In this document: positions 1-8,472 of the stretch, one piece after another
How positions within the stretch are numbered: position 1 is the first letter of the stretch
How the letters are laid out: every line of letters starts with the position of its first letter
NCBI RefSeq assembly: GCF_032586175.1
Contig: NZ_JAWHTE010000008.1
Location: 124,001 to 188,000 of the forward strand
DNA: 64,000 nt
Source: Ovoidimarina sediminis
Lineage (GTDB): Bacteria > Pseudomonadota > Alphaproteobacteria > Rhodobacterales > Rhodobacteraceae
Direction: 5' to 3'
The notes under the pieces: model-generated
The model's database searches: none
The model's input: the letters and a program-made list of their open reading frames with translations, nothing else
Told to the model about the DNA's origin: nothing
Position numbers and translations under genes: made by a program

Positions 1-2
1 CG

Positions 3-1442
3 CTCAGGGATCTTGCGGAAACCACCCGCGCCAGCCTGCATGCCGCCGGGATCGGCCGGGGTGATCGTGTGGCCATCGTCCTGCCCAACGGGCCGGAAAT
101 GGCGGCCTCCTTCATCTCGGTCGCGCAAACCTGCGTGACGGCGCCTCTGAACCCGGCCTATCGCGAAGACGAATTCGCATTCTATCTAGAGGATCTGGGC
201 GCCCGCGCGGTGATCCTCGCCGAAGACTATGACGGCCCGGCGGCGGCGGCGGCCGCTTCCCTCGGCCTCCAGGTTCTCCGCCTCTCATTCGACGCCGATG
301 GCCCCGCGGGCGCCTATACGCTCAGTACCGAAACTTCCGGCACGCTCTCCGATACGGGCCTTCCCACGCCCGATGACGTGGCGCTCATCCTCCACACCTC
401 CGGCACAACCTCGCGGCCCAAGATCGTGCCGCTTCTGCAATCGAACATCGCGGCCTCGGCGAAAAACATCGCCCTCTCCCTCGATCTCTCGCCCGCCGAC
501 CGCTGCCTCAACGTGATGCCGCTCTTCCACATTCACGGGCTCATCGCCGCCGTCTCCGCCTCGCTTCAGGCGGGCGGAAGCATATGGTGCAGCCCGGGCT
601 TCGATGCGCTCCGCTTCTTCGGCTGGATGACCGAGGCGCAGCCGACCTGGTACACCGCCGTCCCCACGATGCATCAGGCGATCCTCTCCCGCGCCAGCCG
701 CAACGCCGATGTCATCGCCTCCGTCCCGCTCCGCTTCCTGCGTTCCTCCTCCGCTTCGCTGCCAGGCCCGGTGATGACGACGCTCGCCGAAACCTTCGGC
801 GCGCCGGTCATCGAAGGCTACGGCATGACCGAGGCCACCCACCAGATGTGCTCGAACCCGCTGCCGCCCCGCGCCCAGAAACCCGGTGCGGTGGGCGTGC
901 CCGCGGGGCCTGAGGTGCGCATCGCCCACGAGGCCGAAGACCGGCTGATCGAGGGCACCGGCGAAGTCGTGATCTCCGGGCCGAACGTCACCCCGGGTTA
1001 CGAAAGCAACCCCGACGCCAACGCGAAAAGCTTCTTCGAGGCCGAGAGCAAGCGCTGGTTCCGCACCGGCGACCAGGGCGCTTTCGACGAAGACGGCTAT
1101 CTCACGCTCACGGGACGGCTGAAGGAAATCATCAACCGCGGCGGCGAAAAGGTCAGCCCGCTCGAGGTCGACGGGGTCCTGAGCGATCACCCGGCGATCC
1201 AGCAGGTCGTCACCTTCGCGCTTCCCCATCCCAAGCTCGGGGAAGAAGTCGCGGCGGCGGTCGTCCTCCGCGAGGGGATGGAGGCCACCGAACGCGAGAT
1301 CCGCGATTTCGCGGCCGAACGCGTCGCCGCCTTCAAGGTGCCCCGCAAGGTGGTGATCCTCGACGAGATCCCGAAAGGCGCCACCGGCAAGCTCCAGCGC
1401 ATCGGGCTTGCCGAAAAGCTCGGCCTCACAGAAACCACCTGA
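3..1442 (+). CDS. acyl-CoA synthetase, oxalate--CoA ligase-like (5' truncated by window edge)
   Basis: AMP-forming ligase that activates a carboxylate to acyl-AMP and then to its CoA thioester. The open frame runs in from the left edge, so the N-terminus is missing; the internal GTG at 69 is not the real start. Visible motifs are the P-loop-like HTSGTTSRPK (about residue 122), the A5 motif GYGMTEATHQM, the GDQGAFDEDGY region with the hinge GRLKEIINRGGEK, and the C-terminal catalytic Lys in PKGATGKLQR. The wording around MTEATH and SNPLPP is close to what I remember of plant AAE3/yeast Pcs60 oxalyl-CoA synthetases, so oxalate is a reasonable but unproven substrate. It lies 13 bases upstream of the next gene, probably co-transcribed. 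Confidence 0.9.
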   Translation, partial: LRDLAETTRASLHAAGIGRGDRVAIVLPNGPEMAASFISVAQTCVTAPLNPAYREDEFAFYLEDLGARAVILAEDYDGPAAAAAASLGLQVLRLSFDADGPAGAYTLSTETSGTLSDTGLPTPDDVALILHTSGTTSRPKIVPLLQSNIAASAKNIALSLDLSPADRCLNVMPLFHIHGLIAAVSASLQAGGSIWCSPGFDALRFFGWMTEAQPTWYTAVPTMHQAILSRASRNADVIASVPLRFLRSSSASLPGPVMTTLAETFGAPVIEGYGMTEATHQMCSNPLPPRAQKPGAVGVPAGPEVRIAHEAEDRLIEGTGEVVISGPNVTPGYESNPDANAKSFFEAESKRWFRTGDQGAFDEDGYLTLTGRLKEIINRGGEKVSPLEVDGVLSDHPAIQQVVTFALPHPKLGEEVAAAVVLREGMEATEREIRDFAAERVAAFKVPRKVVILDEIPKGATGKLQRIGLAEKLGLTETT

Positions 1443-1455
1443 CCGGAGACGCCTC

Positions 1456-2436
1456 ATGAAGATCTGCATTTTCGGCGCCGGCGCCATCGGCGGCTATATG
1501 GGCGTGAAGCTTGCACGCGCGGGCGCCGATGTCAGCCTCGTGGCGCGCGGCCCCCACCTCGCGGCGATGCAGGCCAATGGCCTCCGGCTGATCGAGGAAG
1601 ATGGCGAAACCCGCGTCGACGTCACCGCCTCCGACAATCCCGAAGACCTCGGGGTGCAGGATTACGTGATCGTCACGCTGAAGGCCCACTCGGTCCCGCC
1701 TGTCGTGCCGAAGATGCAGCCCCTGATCGGCGACAACACCACCATCGTCTCCGGCGTGAACGGGGTGCCCTGGTGGTACTTCCACAAGCACGGCGGTGCG
1801 CTCGAAGGCACCCGGCTCGAAAGCGTCGATCCCGGCAACGCGCAATGGGATGGCTTCGGGCCCGACCGGGTGCTGGGCTGCGTCGTCTACCCGGCGGCGG
1901 AGGTGACCGAACCGGGCGTCATCCGCCATATCGAGGGCAACCGCTTCTCGCTCGGCGAACCCGATGGCGAGAAATCCGAACGTGCCATGGCGCTCTCCAA
2001 GGCGCTCTCGTCGGCGGGTCTCAAGGCCCCCGTCCGCCCCCGCCTGCGCGACGAGATCTGGGTCAAGCTCTGGGGCAACCTTTCCTTCAACCCGATCTCG
2101 GCGCTCACCCACGCCACGCTCGACATCCTTTGCACCGATCCCGGTACCCGCGCGGTGGCCCGCGGCATGATGCTCGAAGCCCAGGAAATCGCCGAAAAAC
2201 TCGGTGTGAAGTTCCCCATCGACGTCGATCGCCGGATCGACGGCGGCGCGGCAGTTGGCGAGCACCGCACCTCCATGCTCCAGGATCTGACGATGGAACG
2301 CCCGATGGAAATCGACGCCCTCGTCACCTCGGTCCAGGAACTCGGGCGCCTCACCGACACGCCCACGCCCACGATCGACATCGTGCTGGCCCTCGTCCGC
2401 CAGCGGGCACGGGTGGCCGGGCTCTATGGCGCCTGA
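1456..2436 (+). CDS. ketopantoate reductase family protein (2-dehydropantoate 2-reductase-like)
   Basis: NADP-dependent reductase of the PanE/ApbA family (326 residues, normal family length). The N-terminal Rossmann motif is FGAGAIGG. The middle carries the family's catalytic-lysine context (EIWVKLWGNLSFNPISAL), and the C-terminal helical domain includes the segment DLTMERPMEIDA. The start at 1456 is preferred over an upstream in-frame codon because GGAG lies about eight bases before it and the Rossmann fold begins directly. The gene follows the CoA ligase after 13 bases. In this family many paralogues act on 2-keto acids other than ketopantoate, and the ligase neighbour hints at a catabolic rather than pantothenate role, so I give no gene symbol. 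Confidence 0.88.
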   Translation: MKICIFGAGAIGGYMGVKLARAGADVSLVARGPHLAAMQANGLRLIEEDGETRVDVTASDNPEDLGVQDYVIVTLKAHSVPPVVPKMQPLIGDNTTIVSGVNGVPWWYFHKHGGALEGTRLESVDPGNAQWDGFGPDRVLGCVVYPAAEVTEPGVIRHIEGNRFSLGEPDGEKSERAMALSKALSSAGLKAPVRPRLRDEIWVKLWGNLSFNPISALTHATLDILCTDPGTRAVARGMMLEAQEIAEKLGVKFPIDVDRRIDGGAAVGEHRTSMLQDLTMERPMEIDALVTSVQELGRLTDTPTPTIDIVLALVRQRARVAGLYGA

Positions 2437-2442
2437 CGCCCT

Positions 2443-2505
2443 CCTTCATGTGGCCTGAAATATCCCGGGGGGCCTCGCGGCACGCGAGGCGGGGGCAGCG
2501 CCCCC
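2443..2505 (+). repeat. intergenic repeat element, copy 1 (bidirectional-terminator position)
   Basis: The stretch begins CCTTCATGTGGCC, continues with an AAATATCCCGGGG box, then a GC-rich inverted repeat (GCCTCGCG / CGCGAGGC) and a second stem (GGGGGC / GCCCCC). A second copy with the same order of boxes lies at 22487-22547 in the opposite orientation. This copy sits between two convergent genes, where it could fold and terminate transcription from both sides. That role is inferred from position and foldability. Confidence 0.75.
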
Positions 2506-2507
2506 TC

Positions 2508-3749
2508 CTACCCTTCGATCCTCAGTAGCCGCCCGAACGGGGGCGCCGCTGCGCCGCCCCCGGGCACCGCCCAGATCACCGGCACGCGCGGCGCGGGGCC
2601 CGCGGGCCCTTCGAGATCCGAAAGCACCACGATCACCGACGGATCGCGCTCCAGCGCCGCGCCCAGCGCAGGGCGGAAATCGGTTCCCCCGCCCCGCCGC
2701 ATGCCCTGCCGCATCACCGGTTCGGGCGCCTCGCCGGGGCCAAGCACCAGACGAAACCGCACCGCATCGTCGAAGCCGATCACCTCGGTCTCCGCCCCCG
2801 TCCGCCGGGCGATCCCGCCCACTTCCGCGGCGAAGAGCGAAAACTCTGCATCCCCGACCGAACTCGATCCGTCGACCGCCACCGCGATCCGGGGCCGCCC
2901 CCTGTCCCGCGCCCGCGCGCCTTCGAAAACGGGCACCGGCCGCCCCTCGGCACGGGCCCGCGCCTCGCCCGCGATCCACCGGTTCGCCGGCCGCCGGTCG
3001 CTCGGCTCCGGCACGGCAAGCAGCGCCTTCGCCAGCAACCGCCGCAGCACGATCTCCCAGGGCACCCGCGCCGCCATCCGGTCGATCAACGCGCCCGCCG
3101 CGCCGATCCCCGTTCCCGAAATCCGGCCAGCCTCAAGCGCACGGGTCAGCCGCGCGCGCCACGTGCCGTCGTCCGCCGCGCCCCGGCCCGCACGCTCCGG
3201 TGCCACATCCTCGCGAAACGCCTGCGCGCGTGCATAGTCTCCGGCGCGCCCCGCGCGGCCCCCCGCACCGCCCAGAAGCCAGTGATAAAGCCGCTCCGCA
3301 TCCCACTCTTCCAGCGCCCGCTCGGTGCCCTCGGGCGCGGCGGCCGCCAGAAGCCCGGTCAGCGTCACCGCGGGGCGCGGCAGGGCATGGCCGCCCCGCG
3401 TAAGCGTTTCGTTCACGATCGCATCGACGCCCAGCGCGTAAAGCGCGCCCCGGAACGCCGGCCCCAGCCGCTCCGCCATCGCGCCCGCCCGCGCCCCGTG
3501 CCGAAGTGCCACGTGCAGCACGTGATGCGCCACAAGCCCCACCTGCGCCTCGCGCGCCAGCCCCTCGAACTCCGGCCCGTAGAGGATCGTCTCGCCCTCG
3601 GTGCGCGTCGGCCCCGGATCATCGCGGTGCACGCACCAGAGCGCCAGAAGCGCCGCGCCCGGGTCCACATCCGGCAGATGCGCCAGCGCGGCGGCGGCCC
3701 GCGCCGAATGCGCCTCAGTCAAGGCCCTGCGCCGCCCGCGCCTCTGCAT
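2508..3749 (-). CDS. VWA-like / DUF2201-type protein with degenerate metallopeptidase motif
   Basis: A 413-residue protein with two parts. The N-terminal half contains VAHHVLHVALRH at about residues 95-106, in the place where DUF2201-type putative metallopeptidase domains carry HExxH; here the Glu is a His. The C-terminal part has a VWA-like fold start (AVDGSSSVGDAEF) with a MIDAS-type DxSxS arrangement. It overlaps the MoxR ATPase gene by 35 bases. MoxR-VWA pairs act as chaperone-like modules that load cofactors or assemble complexes; the client here is unknown. A TTG at 3722 would give a shorter overlap and a start at LTEAHSARA; the ATG at 3749 has GGAGG about 12 bases upstream. Confidence 0.8.
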   Translation of the reverse strand: MQRRGRRRALTEAHSARAAAALAHLPDVDPGAALLALWCVHRDDPGPTRTEGETILYGPEFEGLAREAQVGLVAHHVLHVALRHGARAGAMAERLGPAFRGALYALGVDAIVNETLTRGGHALPRPAVTLTGLLAAAAPEGTERALEEWDAERLYHWLLGGAGGRAGRAGDYARAQAFREDVAPERAGRGAADDGTWRARLTRALEAGRISGTGIGAAGALIDRMAARVPWEIVLRRLLAKALLAVPEPSDRRPANRWIAGEARARAEGRPVPVFEGARARDRGRPRIAVAVDGSSSVGDAEFSLFAAEVGGIARRTGAETEVIGFDDAVRFRLVLGPGEAPEPVMRQGMRRGGGTDFRPALGAALERDPSVIVVLSDLEGPAGPAPRVPVIWAVPGGGAAAPPFGRLLRIEG

Positions 3750-4833
3750 AGGCGCGATAGGCCTCCGACCGCCCGAACGCCGCCTCGAGCCCTTGGTCGA
3801 GCCCCTTGCGAATAAGCATATCGAACCCGAAACCCTGCAACTCCGCCAGGGGCAGCGTGCGAAACACGGCCTCCTCCCGCGTCGCGGCCAGCTGCCCGAT
3901 CCCGGCCATCACCTCGATCACCCGCTCCATTGTGGTCTCCGACGCCACCGCCAACAGCGCGGAAATCAGCGCCGTCAGCCCGTGCATCGTCTGCGGGTAA
4001 AGCCCCGGCAGATCCTGCGCCCCCGCCTCCAGCATCTCCTCCACCCGAAGGCTCGCGCTCACATCGTCGGCCACCAACTGAAACTCGGCGGCCGCCGCCG
4101 TCCCCACCGTCCCGGCCACCATCGCGCGCGCCAGCGCCCGGTCCGCCACAGCCCGCCGGATCTCGCTCACCCGGCTCCAGGCGCGCGGAGTGCAGGCGAT
4201 GGTCTCGCCCCGGCGCAGGCTGTCTTCCGTCGTCTCCAGCAGATCGGGCCGTGCCCGGATGAAGGCCACCACCGCCGGGTCGATCCCCCGCGGCATCGCG
4301 TAGTTTTCCACCCAGTCCCGCGCCTCCGCCACCACGTGCAGGTGGATCAGCCTGTCCGACAGCGCGGTGCCCATCTCGTAGGCGACCGCCCCGTCCTCGA
4401 CACTGTTCCCGGCGGCCACGATCAGCACGCTTTGTGGCAGGCGGTGCCGCCCCACCCGCCGCTCCTGCAAGAGGCCGTAAACCGTGGGCTGCAAATGCGG
4501 CGCCGCCGCCGTCAACTCGTCGAGGAAAAGGATCGAGGGCGTCGCGGGATCGTCCGGCAGGTCCTCGGGCCGGTACCACACAGTCCGCCCCCGCTCGTGA
4601 TCGTAATAGGGCAGGCCGCGCAGATCCTGCGGCTCGATCGTCGTCAGCCTGAGATCGAAAAGCCGCGCCCCGATGTCGTCGGCCAGCGCGGCCACGATCT
4701 CGGTCTTGCCCACCCCGGGACGGCCATGCAGCATCCACGATGCCGTCAGGCCCCCCGCAACCTGCGCCTCCCATCCCGCGCGCAACACCCACGCGGCCTC
4801 GCCCGCCGACAGGGTTTCCGCGTTCAGCGTCAT
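3715..4833 (-). CDS. MoxR-family AAA+ ATPase
   Basis: A 372-residue AAA+ protein. Walker A is GRPGVGKTE, Walker B is ILFLDELTAA, and a sensor-1-like segment reads VLIVAAGN. The first gene of the unit overlaps it by four bases (ATGA at 4830-4833), and its own 3' end overlaps the VWA-like gene. Together the three form a translationally coupled MoxR-VWA unit of the kind that matures or remodels protein complexes using ATP. The partner substrate cannot be read from this sequence; the neighbours (CoA ligase on one side, EF-G-like GTPase on the other) give no clear hint. Confidence 0.9.
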   Translation of the reverse strand: MTLNAETLSAGEAAWVLRAGWEAQVAGGLTASWMLHGRPGVGKTEIVAALADDIGARLFDLRLTTIEPQDLRGLPYYDHERGRTVWYRPEDLPDDPATPSILFLDELTAAAPHLQPTVYGLLQERRVGRHRLPQSVLIVAAGNSVEDGAVAYEMGTALSDRLIHLHVVAEARDWVENYAMPRGIDPAVVAFIRARPDLLETTEDSLRRGETIACTPRAWSRVSEIRRAVADRALARAMVAGTVGTAAAAEFQLVADDVSASLRVEEMLEAGAQDLPGLYPQTMHGLTALISALLAVASETTMERVIEVMAGIGQLAATREEAVFRTLPLAELQGFGFDMLIRKGLDQGLEAAFGRSEAYRAYAEARAAQGLD

Positions 4834-5519
4834 GCCTCTGCCATCCCGCCCCGCTCAAGCCGCGCGCGCAGCCTGGCATGCGCGCTCACCGATCGCGCCT
4901 CCACCGTCACCTCGCGCACGAAAACATCCTCGGCAAGGTTCGCCCGCTGCAGCGCGCGCTCGTCCCCGATCCCCTCGAAAAGGCCCTGCAGGATCTCCCG
5001 GTCTTCCGCGCCAAGCGCCATGACCTCGGGTGTCGGCGCCGCCCGCTGCACCGACACGAAGGTCAGGGGCCGCACCCGCGCCAGTTCCGACTGTTCCACC
5101 ACAAGCGTCAGCGCCCCCTCGGCAATGTCATGCCGCGCCGCGATCCGCCGCATGGCCGCCTGCCCCCGGAACCGAAGCCGGTCGAGCGCCTCGGAATGGG
5201 CCGGATCGCCCGTGATCCGCGCCCGCGCGGCCTCGTCCAGCTTCAGCACCTTCAACTCGAAGAACCCGATCGCGATCACCATCAGAAGCGGCGCCTGCGC
5301 GATCGGCAGCGTGAACTCGCGCCAGATCAGCGCGGCGAAGACGAAGGGCAGAAGGGCCACGGCATAGCGCAGCCATTGCATCTCGAACACGAACCGCCAG
5401 AAATCGCCGCGCCCCATCCCCCGGGGCCACACCATCGCACGCCCGAAAAACCGGCGTGGCACCACGCGGGTCTCCAGCGCGGCGGGGTTCAGGACGGTGT
5501 CGGGCGAGATCACGATCAT
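4830..5519 (-). CDS. membrane protein of the MoxR-VWA unit, unknown function
   Basis: I do not recognise a named family. The protein (229 residues from the chosen ATG) has a hydrophobic hairpin around residues 50-90 (AVALLPFVFAALIW and LLMVIAIGFFEL), followed by a soluble C-terminal part rich in charged residues. An earlier in-frame codon at 5552 exists, but the ATG at 5519 begins a cleaner N-terminus (MIVISPDTVLNP). It is the promoter-proximal gene of the unit and overlaps the MoxR gene by ATGA, so it is likely the membrane anchor of that system. This role is inferred from context only. Confidence 0.75.
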   Translation of the reverse strand: MIVISPDTVLNPAALETRVVPRRFFGRAMVWPRGMGRGDFWRFVFEMQWLRYAVALLPFVFAALIWREFTLPIAQAPLLMVIAIGFFELKVLKLDEAARARITGDPAHSEALDRLRFRGQAAMRRIAARHDIAEGALTLVVEQSELARVRPLTFVSVQRAAPTPEVMALGAEDREILQGLFEGIGDERALQRANLAEDVFVREVTVEARSVSAHARLRARLERGGMAEA

Positions 5520-5607
5520 GGCACGCGCACAAACGGGGTTGGGTCCGGGCACCCGATGTACCCGGACCCCCCGTCACCTAGACCGGCTTTCCTCCCCGTC
5601 CAACCGG

Positions 5608-7539
5608 TCAGGCGGGCACGGCACCGGTGGCGGACATGATCCTGTCCGCTTCGGCGCCACGCACCTCTTCGTAGCGGTCGAACCGCTCCGATATCCACGC
5701 CGTGCCCCGGGTCTCGCCCGCAAGCGCCCGGAACAGATCCTGCACCTGCGAGGCCGGCAGAGTGGCCTGGAAGATATCCCAGCCCGCGGCCCCCGGATCG
5801 CCCTCGAAGCCCAGAACCTGACCTCCGAGGCTCGATACCGTCGGCACGAGGCCCCCTGCATAGATCGACGGCACATGCACATCCACATGCACGATCGGCT
5901 GCAACAGCACCGGCCCCGCCATGGTCAGCGCCTCGCGCACCGCCGCCGATCCCGCAGTGCGGAAGGCGAAATCCGAACTGTCCACCGAATGCGATTTGCC
6001 GTCGGTCAGCGTCACCGCCACATCGACCACCGGGAAGCCGTGCGGCCCCTTGGCGCAGGCGTCTTCGGCGCCGTGCTCCACCGCCGGGATATAGTTCCGC
6101 GGCACGGCCCCGCCCTTCACGACCTCGTCGAAGGCAAAACCGCTGCCCCGCGGCCCGGGCTTCAGCGTGATCTGCACATCGGCGAACTGCCCCGCCCCGC
6201 CCGATTGCTTGCGGTGGCGGTGGTGGTGATCGACGCTCTTGGTGATCGTCTCGCGATACTCGGGCGGCACCGATGCTTCCTCGACCTCAAGCCCGAAATC
6301 CGCTTCGAGCTTCTGGGTCACGCGCCGCATATGCTGTGGCCCCTGCACCGAAAGGATCGCCTTGCCGCTCGTCGCATCCTGGCCCAGCGTGATGCCAGGA
6401 TCGATCTGCGCCAGCTTTTGCAGCGCGGCCGACAGGCGCACCTCGTCGCGCTCATGCACTGGCGTCAGAAGCGCGTGCAGGCCCGGCGGGCGCGCCGCCG
6501 CCCAGTGCGGCAGGTCCGCGTCACCATCGGCGGTGTAAAGCCGCCCGACCGACAGGTGATCGGATTTGATCGCCAGCCCGATCTCGCCGGGCTTCAAAGC
6601 GGAAACCGGCGATTTCGCATCGATCTGCGTGAGGCTTCCGATCGTGTCGCCGCCCACACGGGCCGCAGGCGCCACCCCGTCGTCCAGGGCGCGCAGAAGC
6701 GTCATCTTGCCCAGGTGCTTGCGGATGTCCGAAATCGGCGACACCGCCAGCGCGCCGTCACCGCCAGCCCGCGCACGCGCGACCTCGACGCCCGGCGCCT
6801 CATGGCGCAGCGATTTCATCAGCCGCGTGACGCCATTGTTGTGCGACGCGGCGCCCACGAAGGCCGACATCAGATCGGATCCTTCCGCAACCCGAGCGGT
6901 CAGGGGGAACACATCCTCCGGGGCCGGACGCTTGTCCTCGATCAGTTGCTCCAGCAGCGTGTCGTCGAAATCCGAAAGCGATTCCAGAAGGTCGGCCCGC
7001 GCCTCCTCCTCGCGCCCCTGAAGGTCTTCGGGCAATTCGATCAGATCCGAGGGTTCGCCCTCGCGGTACTTCCAGGCGCGTTCCGAAATCAGGTCGACCG
7101 ATCCGGTGATGGTATCGCCCTCGCGGATCGGCACCTGCCGCAGAACGATGTGATGGCCCGAATAGGTCTGCAACGCCGCAACGATATCGCGCATGCGGTC
7201 GGTGGCCTGATCCATCCGGTTGATGAACAGCCAGCAGGGCACGCCCGATTCCTCGATCAGCCGAAGGTAGGGGGCCGACAAGACGGCGGCATCCTCCGCC
7301 GGCGGAACGCATAAGACGACGGCATCCGACGCGGCCAGCGCCGGGCCCGCATGGGCCAAAGCATCCGCGCCACCGGCGATGTCGATCGCGGCCCAGTCAT
7401 CGCCGAGATAGTCAAACGTGGTCACGCTCACGGCGTCGCCGATCTCGAGGGACGTCGCGCGTCCGTCAAGCGCCGCCAGCGCCGCCGTGAGCGTTGATTT
7501 GCCCGAGTGGGCAGGTCCGATAACCGTTAGAACTCTCAT
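5608..7539 (-). CDS. elongation factor G-like translational GTPase (EF-G2 type)
   Basis: A 643-residue EF-G homologue, shorter than the usual ~690-700 residue housekeeping factor. G1 is GPAHSGKST, the G3 position reads DIAGGAD instead of DTPGH, and G4 is NRMD instead of NKMD. Domain IV-V segments are present (HHHRHRKQSGGAGQFAD and a C-terminal GGLVPTVSSLGGQVLGFEGD). The divergent G motifs suggest a paralogue with altered GTPase behaviour rather than the essential translocase. GGAGG lies nine bases before the ATG. It stands alone, followed by the separate MoxR unit after about 90 bases. Confidence 0.88.
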   Translation of the reverse strand: MRVLTVIGPAHSGKSTLTAALAALDGRATSLEIGDAVSVTTFDYLGDDWAAIDIAGGADALAHAGPALAASDAVVLCVPPAEDAAVLSAPYLRLIEESGVPCWLFINRMDQATDRMRDIVAALQTYSGHHIVLRQVPIREGDTITGSVDLISERAWKYREGEPSDLIELPEDLQGREEEARADLLESLSDFDDTLLEQLIEDKRPAPEDVFPLTARVAEGSDLMSAFVGAASHNNGVTRLMKSLRHEAPGVEVARARAGGDGALAVSPISDIRKHLGKMTLLRALDDGVAPAARVGGDTIGSLTQIDAKSPVSALKPGEIGLAIKSDHLSVGRLYTADGDADLPHWAAARPPGLHALLTPVHERDEVRLSAALQKLAQIDPGITLGQDATSGKAILSVQGPQHMRRVTQKLEADFGLEVEEASVPPEYRETITKSVDHHHRHRKQSGGAGQFADVQITLKPGPRGSGFAFDEVVKGGAVPRNYIPAVEHGAEDACAKGPHGFPVVDVAVTLTDGKSHSVDSSDFAFRTAGSAAVREALTMAGPVLLQPIVHVDVHVPSIYAGGLVPTVSSLGGQVLGFEGDPGAAGWDIFQATLPASQVQDLFRALAGETRGTAWISERFDRYEEVRGAEADRIMSATGAVPA

Positions 7540-8472
7540 CGCTGATAGCCTCCTCGCCTGCGATTTATCCGCTGCGCGAAAGGCCGGATGGGCGCCCTCT
7601 CGGGGGGTGCATCCTCCGCCGTATCAGCCTGCCTCGACACCGCCGGGCCGGGCCCCCTCCTCCGGGACGCTCGGTCCGGTTCGGCAAGCTCAGTGTCGGG
7701 CCTCGCCGCCCCATCCGTCAAGGGCTGGATATGGGGAGGCGTCAGGGGGCGGGTTTCGCGCCCCATTCACCCGGCCCGGTTCGATCGAAGAAGCCTCCGC
7801 ATCCGGGCAAGTGGCGGCAGGGGGCGCAGGGTGCCGGCTTCGCGACGCGCTTTCTGGCAACGGGCGATCTGCCGTTGGGCACACAGCCCGTTCACGGGCC
7901 CCGGCGATGCGCCTCGCTCATCGCCTCTCTCTTGCCGTGACCGAACGATCCACCCGGTCGCGCGGCCAGTTTCTGAGAGGGCTCCGCCACCCGAAGGTCA
8001 TCGGGAAGAAACCGCGTGTCCCGCAGTTCGAAGATGCAGGGATCAGACCGGCCGGCGCATGGCCACGGGCGGCATCGAGGAACGTTCCGGAAGTGCCGCG
8101 AAGCAAGAGCACAACGGCGATCGCGATCGCGATTGCGAACACCGGGGACGCCCCCGATGTGGCTGGAGGCAGGGCCCAGATGGCATACGGCCGATACCGG
8201 GCGGGAACGGCCGGTGTCGCCGTTCGGATACCAACCTGTCCGAGCTTCCTTCCGTTTCGGCCAACCGGGCACCGTCTGACCAACTCCACCGCGCGTCCCC
8301 GAAACCCGCGACGGTTCCGGTCGAGGGAACCGGGCAGGGTGACGATCGAAGCGGGCGGCCGCAATGATCACGACACGCAGAACCCGGGCCCCCATGAGGC
8401 CCCGTGGCGCGTCGGCGGCGCCGACGACAGGGCCGCGGATCAAAGTTGACGATGGCCTGTTCCGGTCCGGGC
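7540..8472. other. 933-base stretch with no recognisable gene
   Basis: Several overlapping open frames exist on both strands, but none has a convincing start, ribosome site or known motif. Their composition is Arg/Pro/Ala-rich, as expected for shadow frames in GC-rich DNA. One minus-strand frame (7918-8364) contains a short hydrophobic run (FAIAIAIAVVLLLRG), encoded by a GCGATC-rich simple stretch. The promoter of the EF-G-like gene must lie at the low-coordinate end. The rest may be decayed coding sequence. Confidence 0.5.

Noticed and set aside
3601..5367. 588-codon plus-strand frame opposite the MoxR unit
   Set aside because: Arg/His/Pro-rich shadow of the minus-strand genes; no ribosome site or family motif.
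5497..7314. 605-codon plus-strand frame opposite the EF-G-like gene
   Set aside because: The antisense frame has shadow composition, and the EF-G motifs on the other strand are clear.
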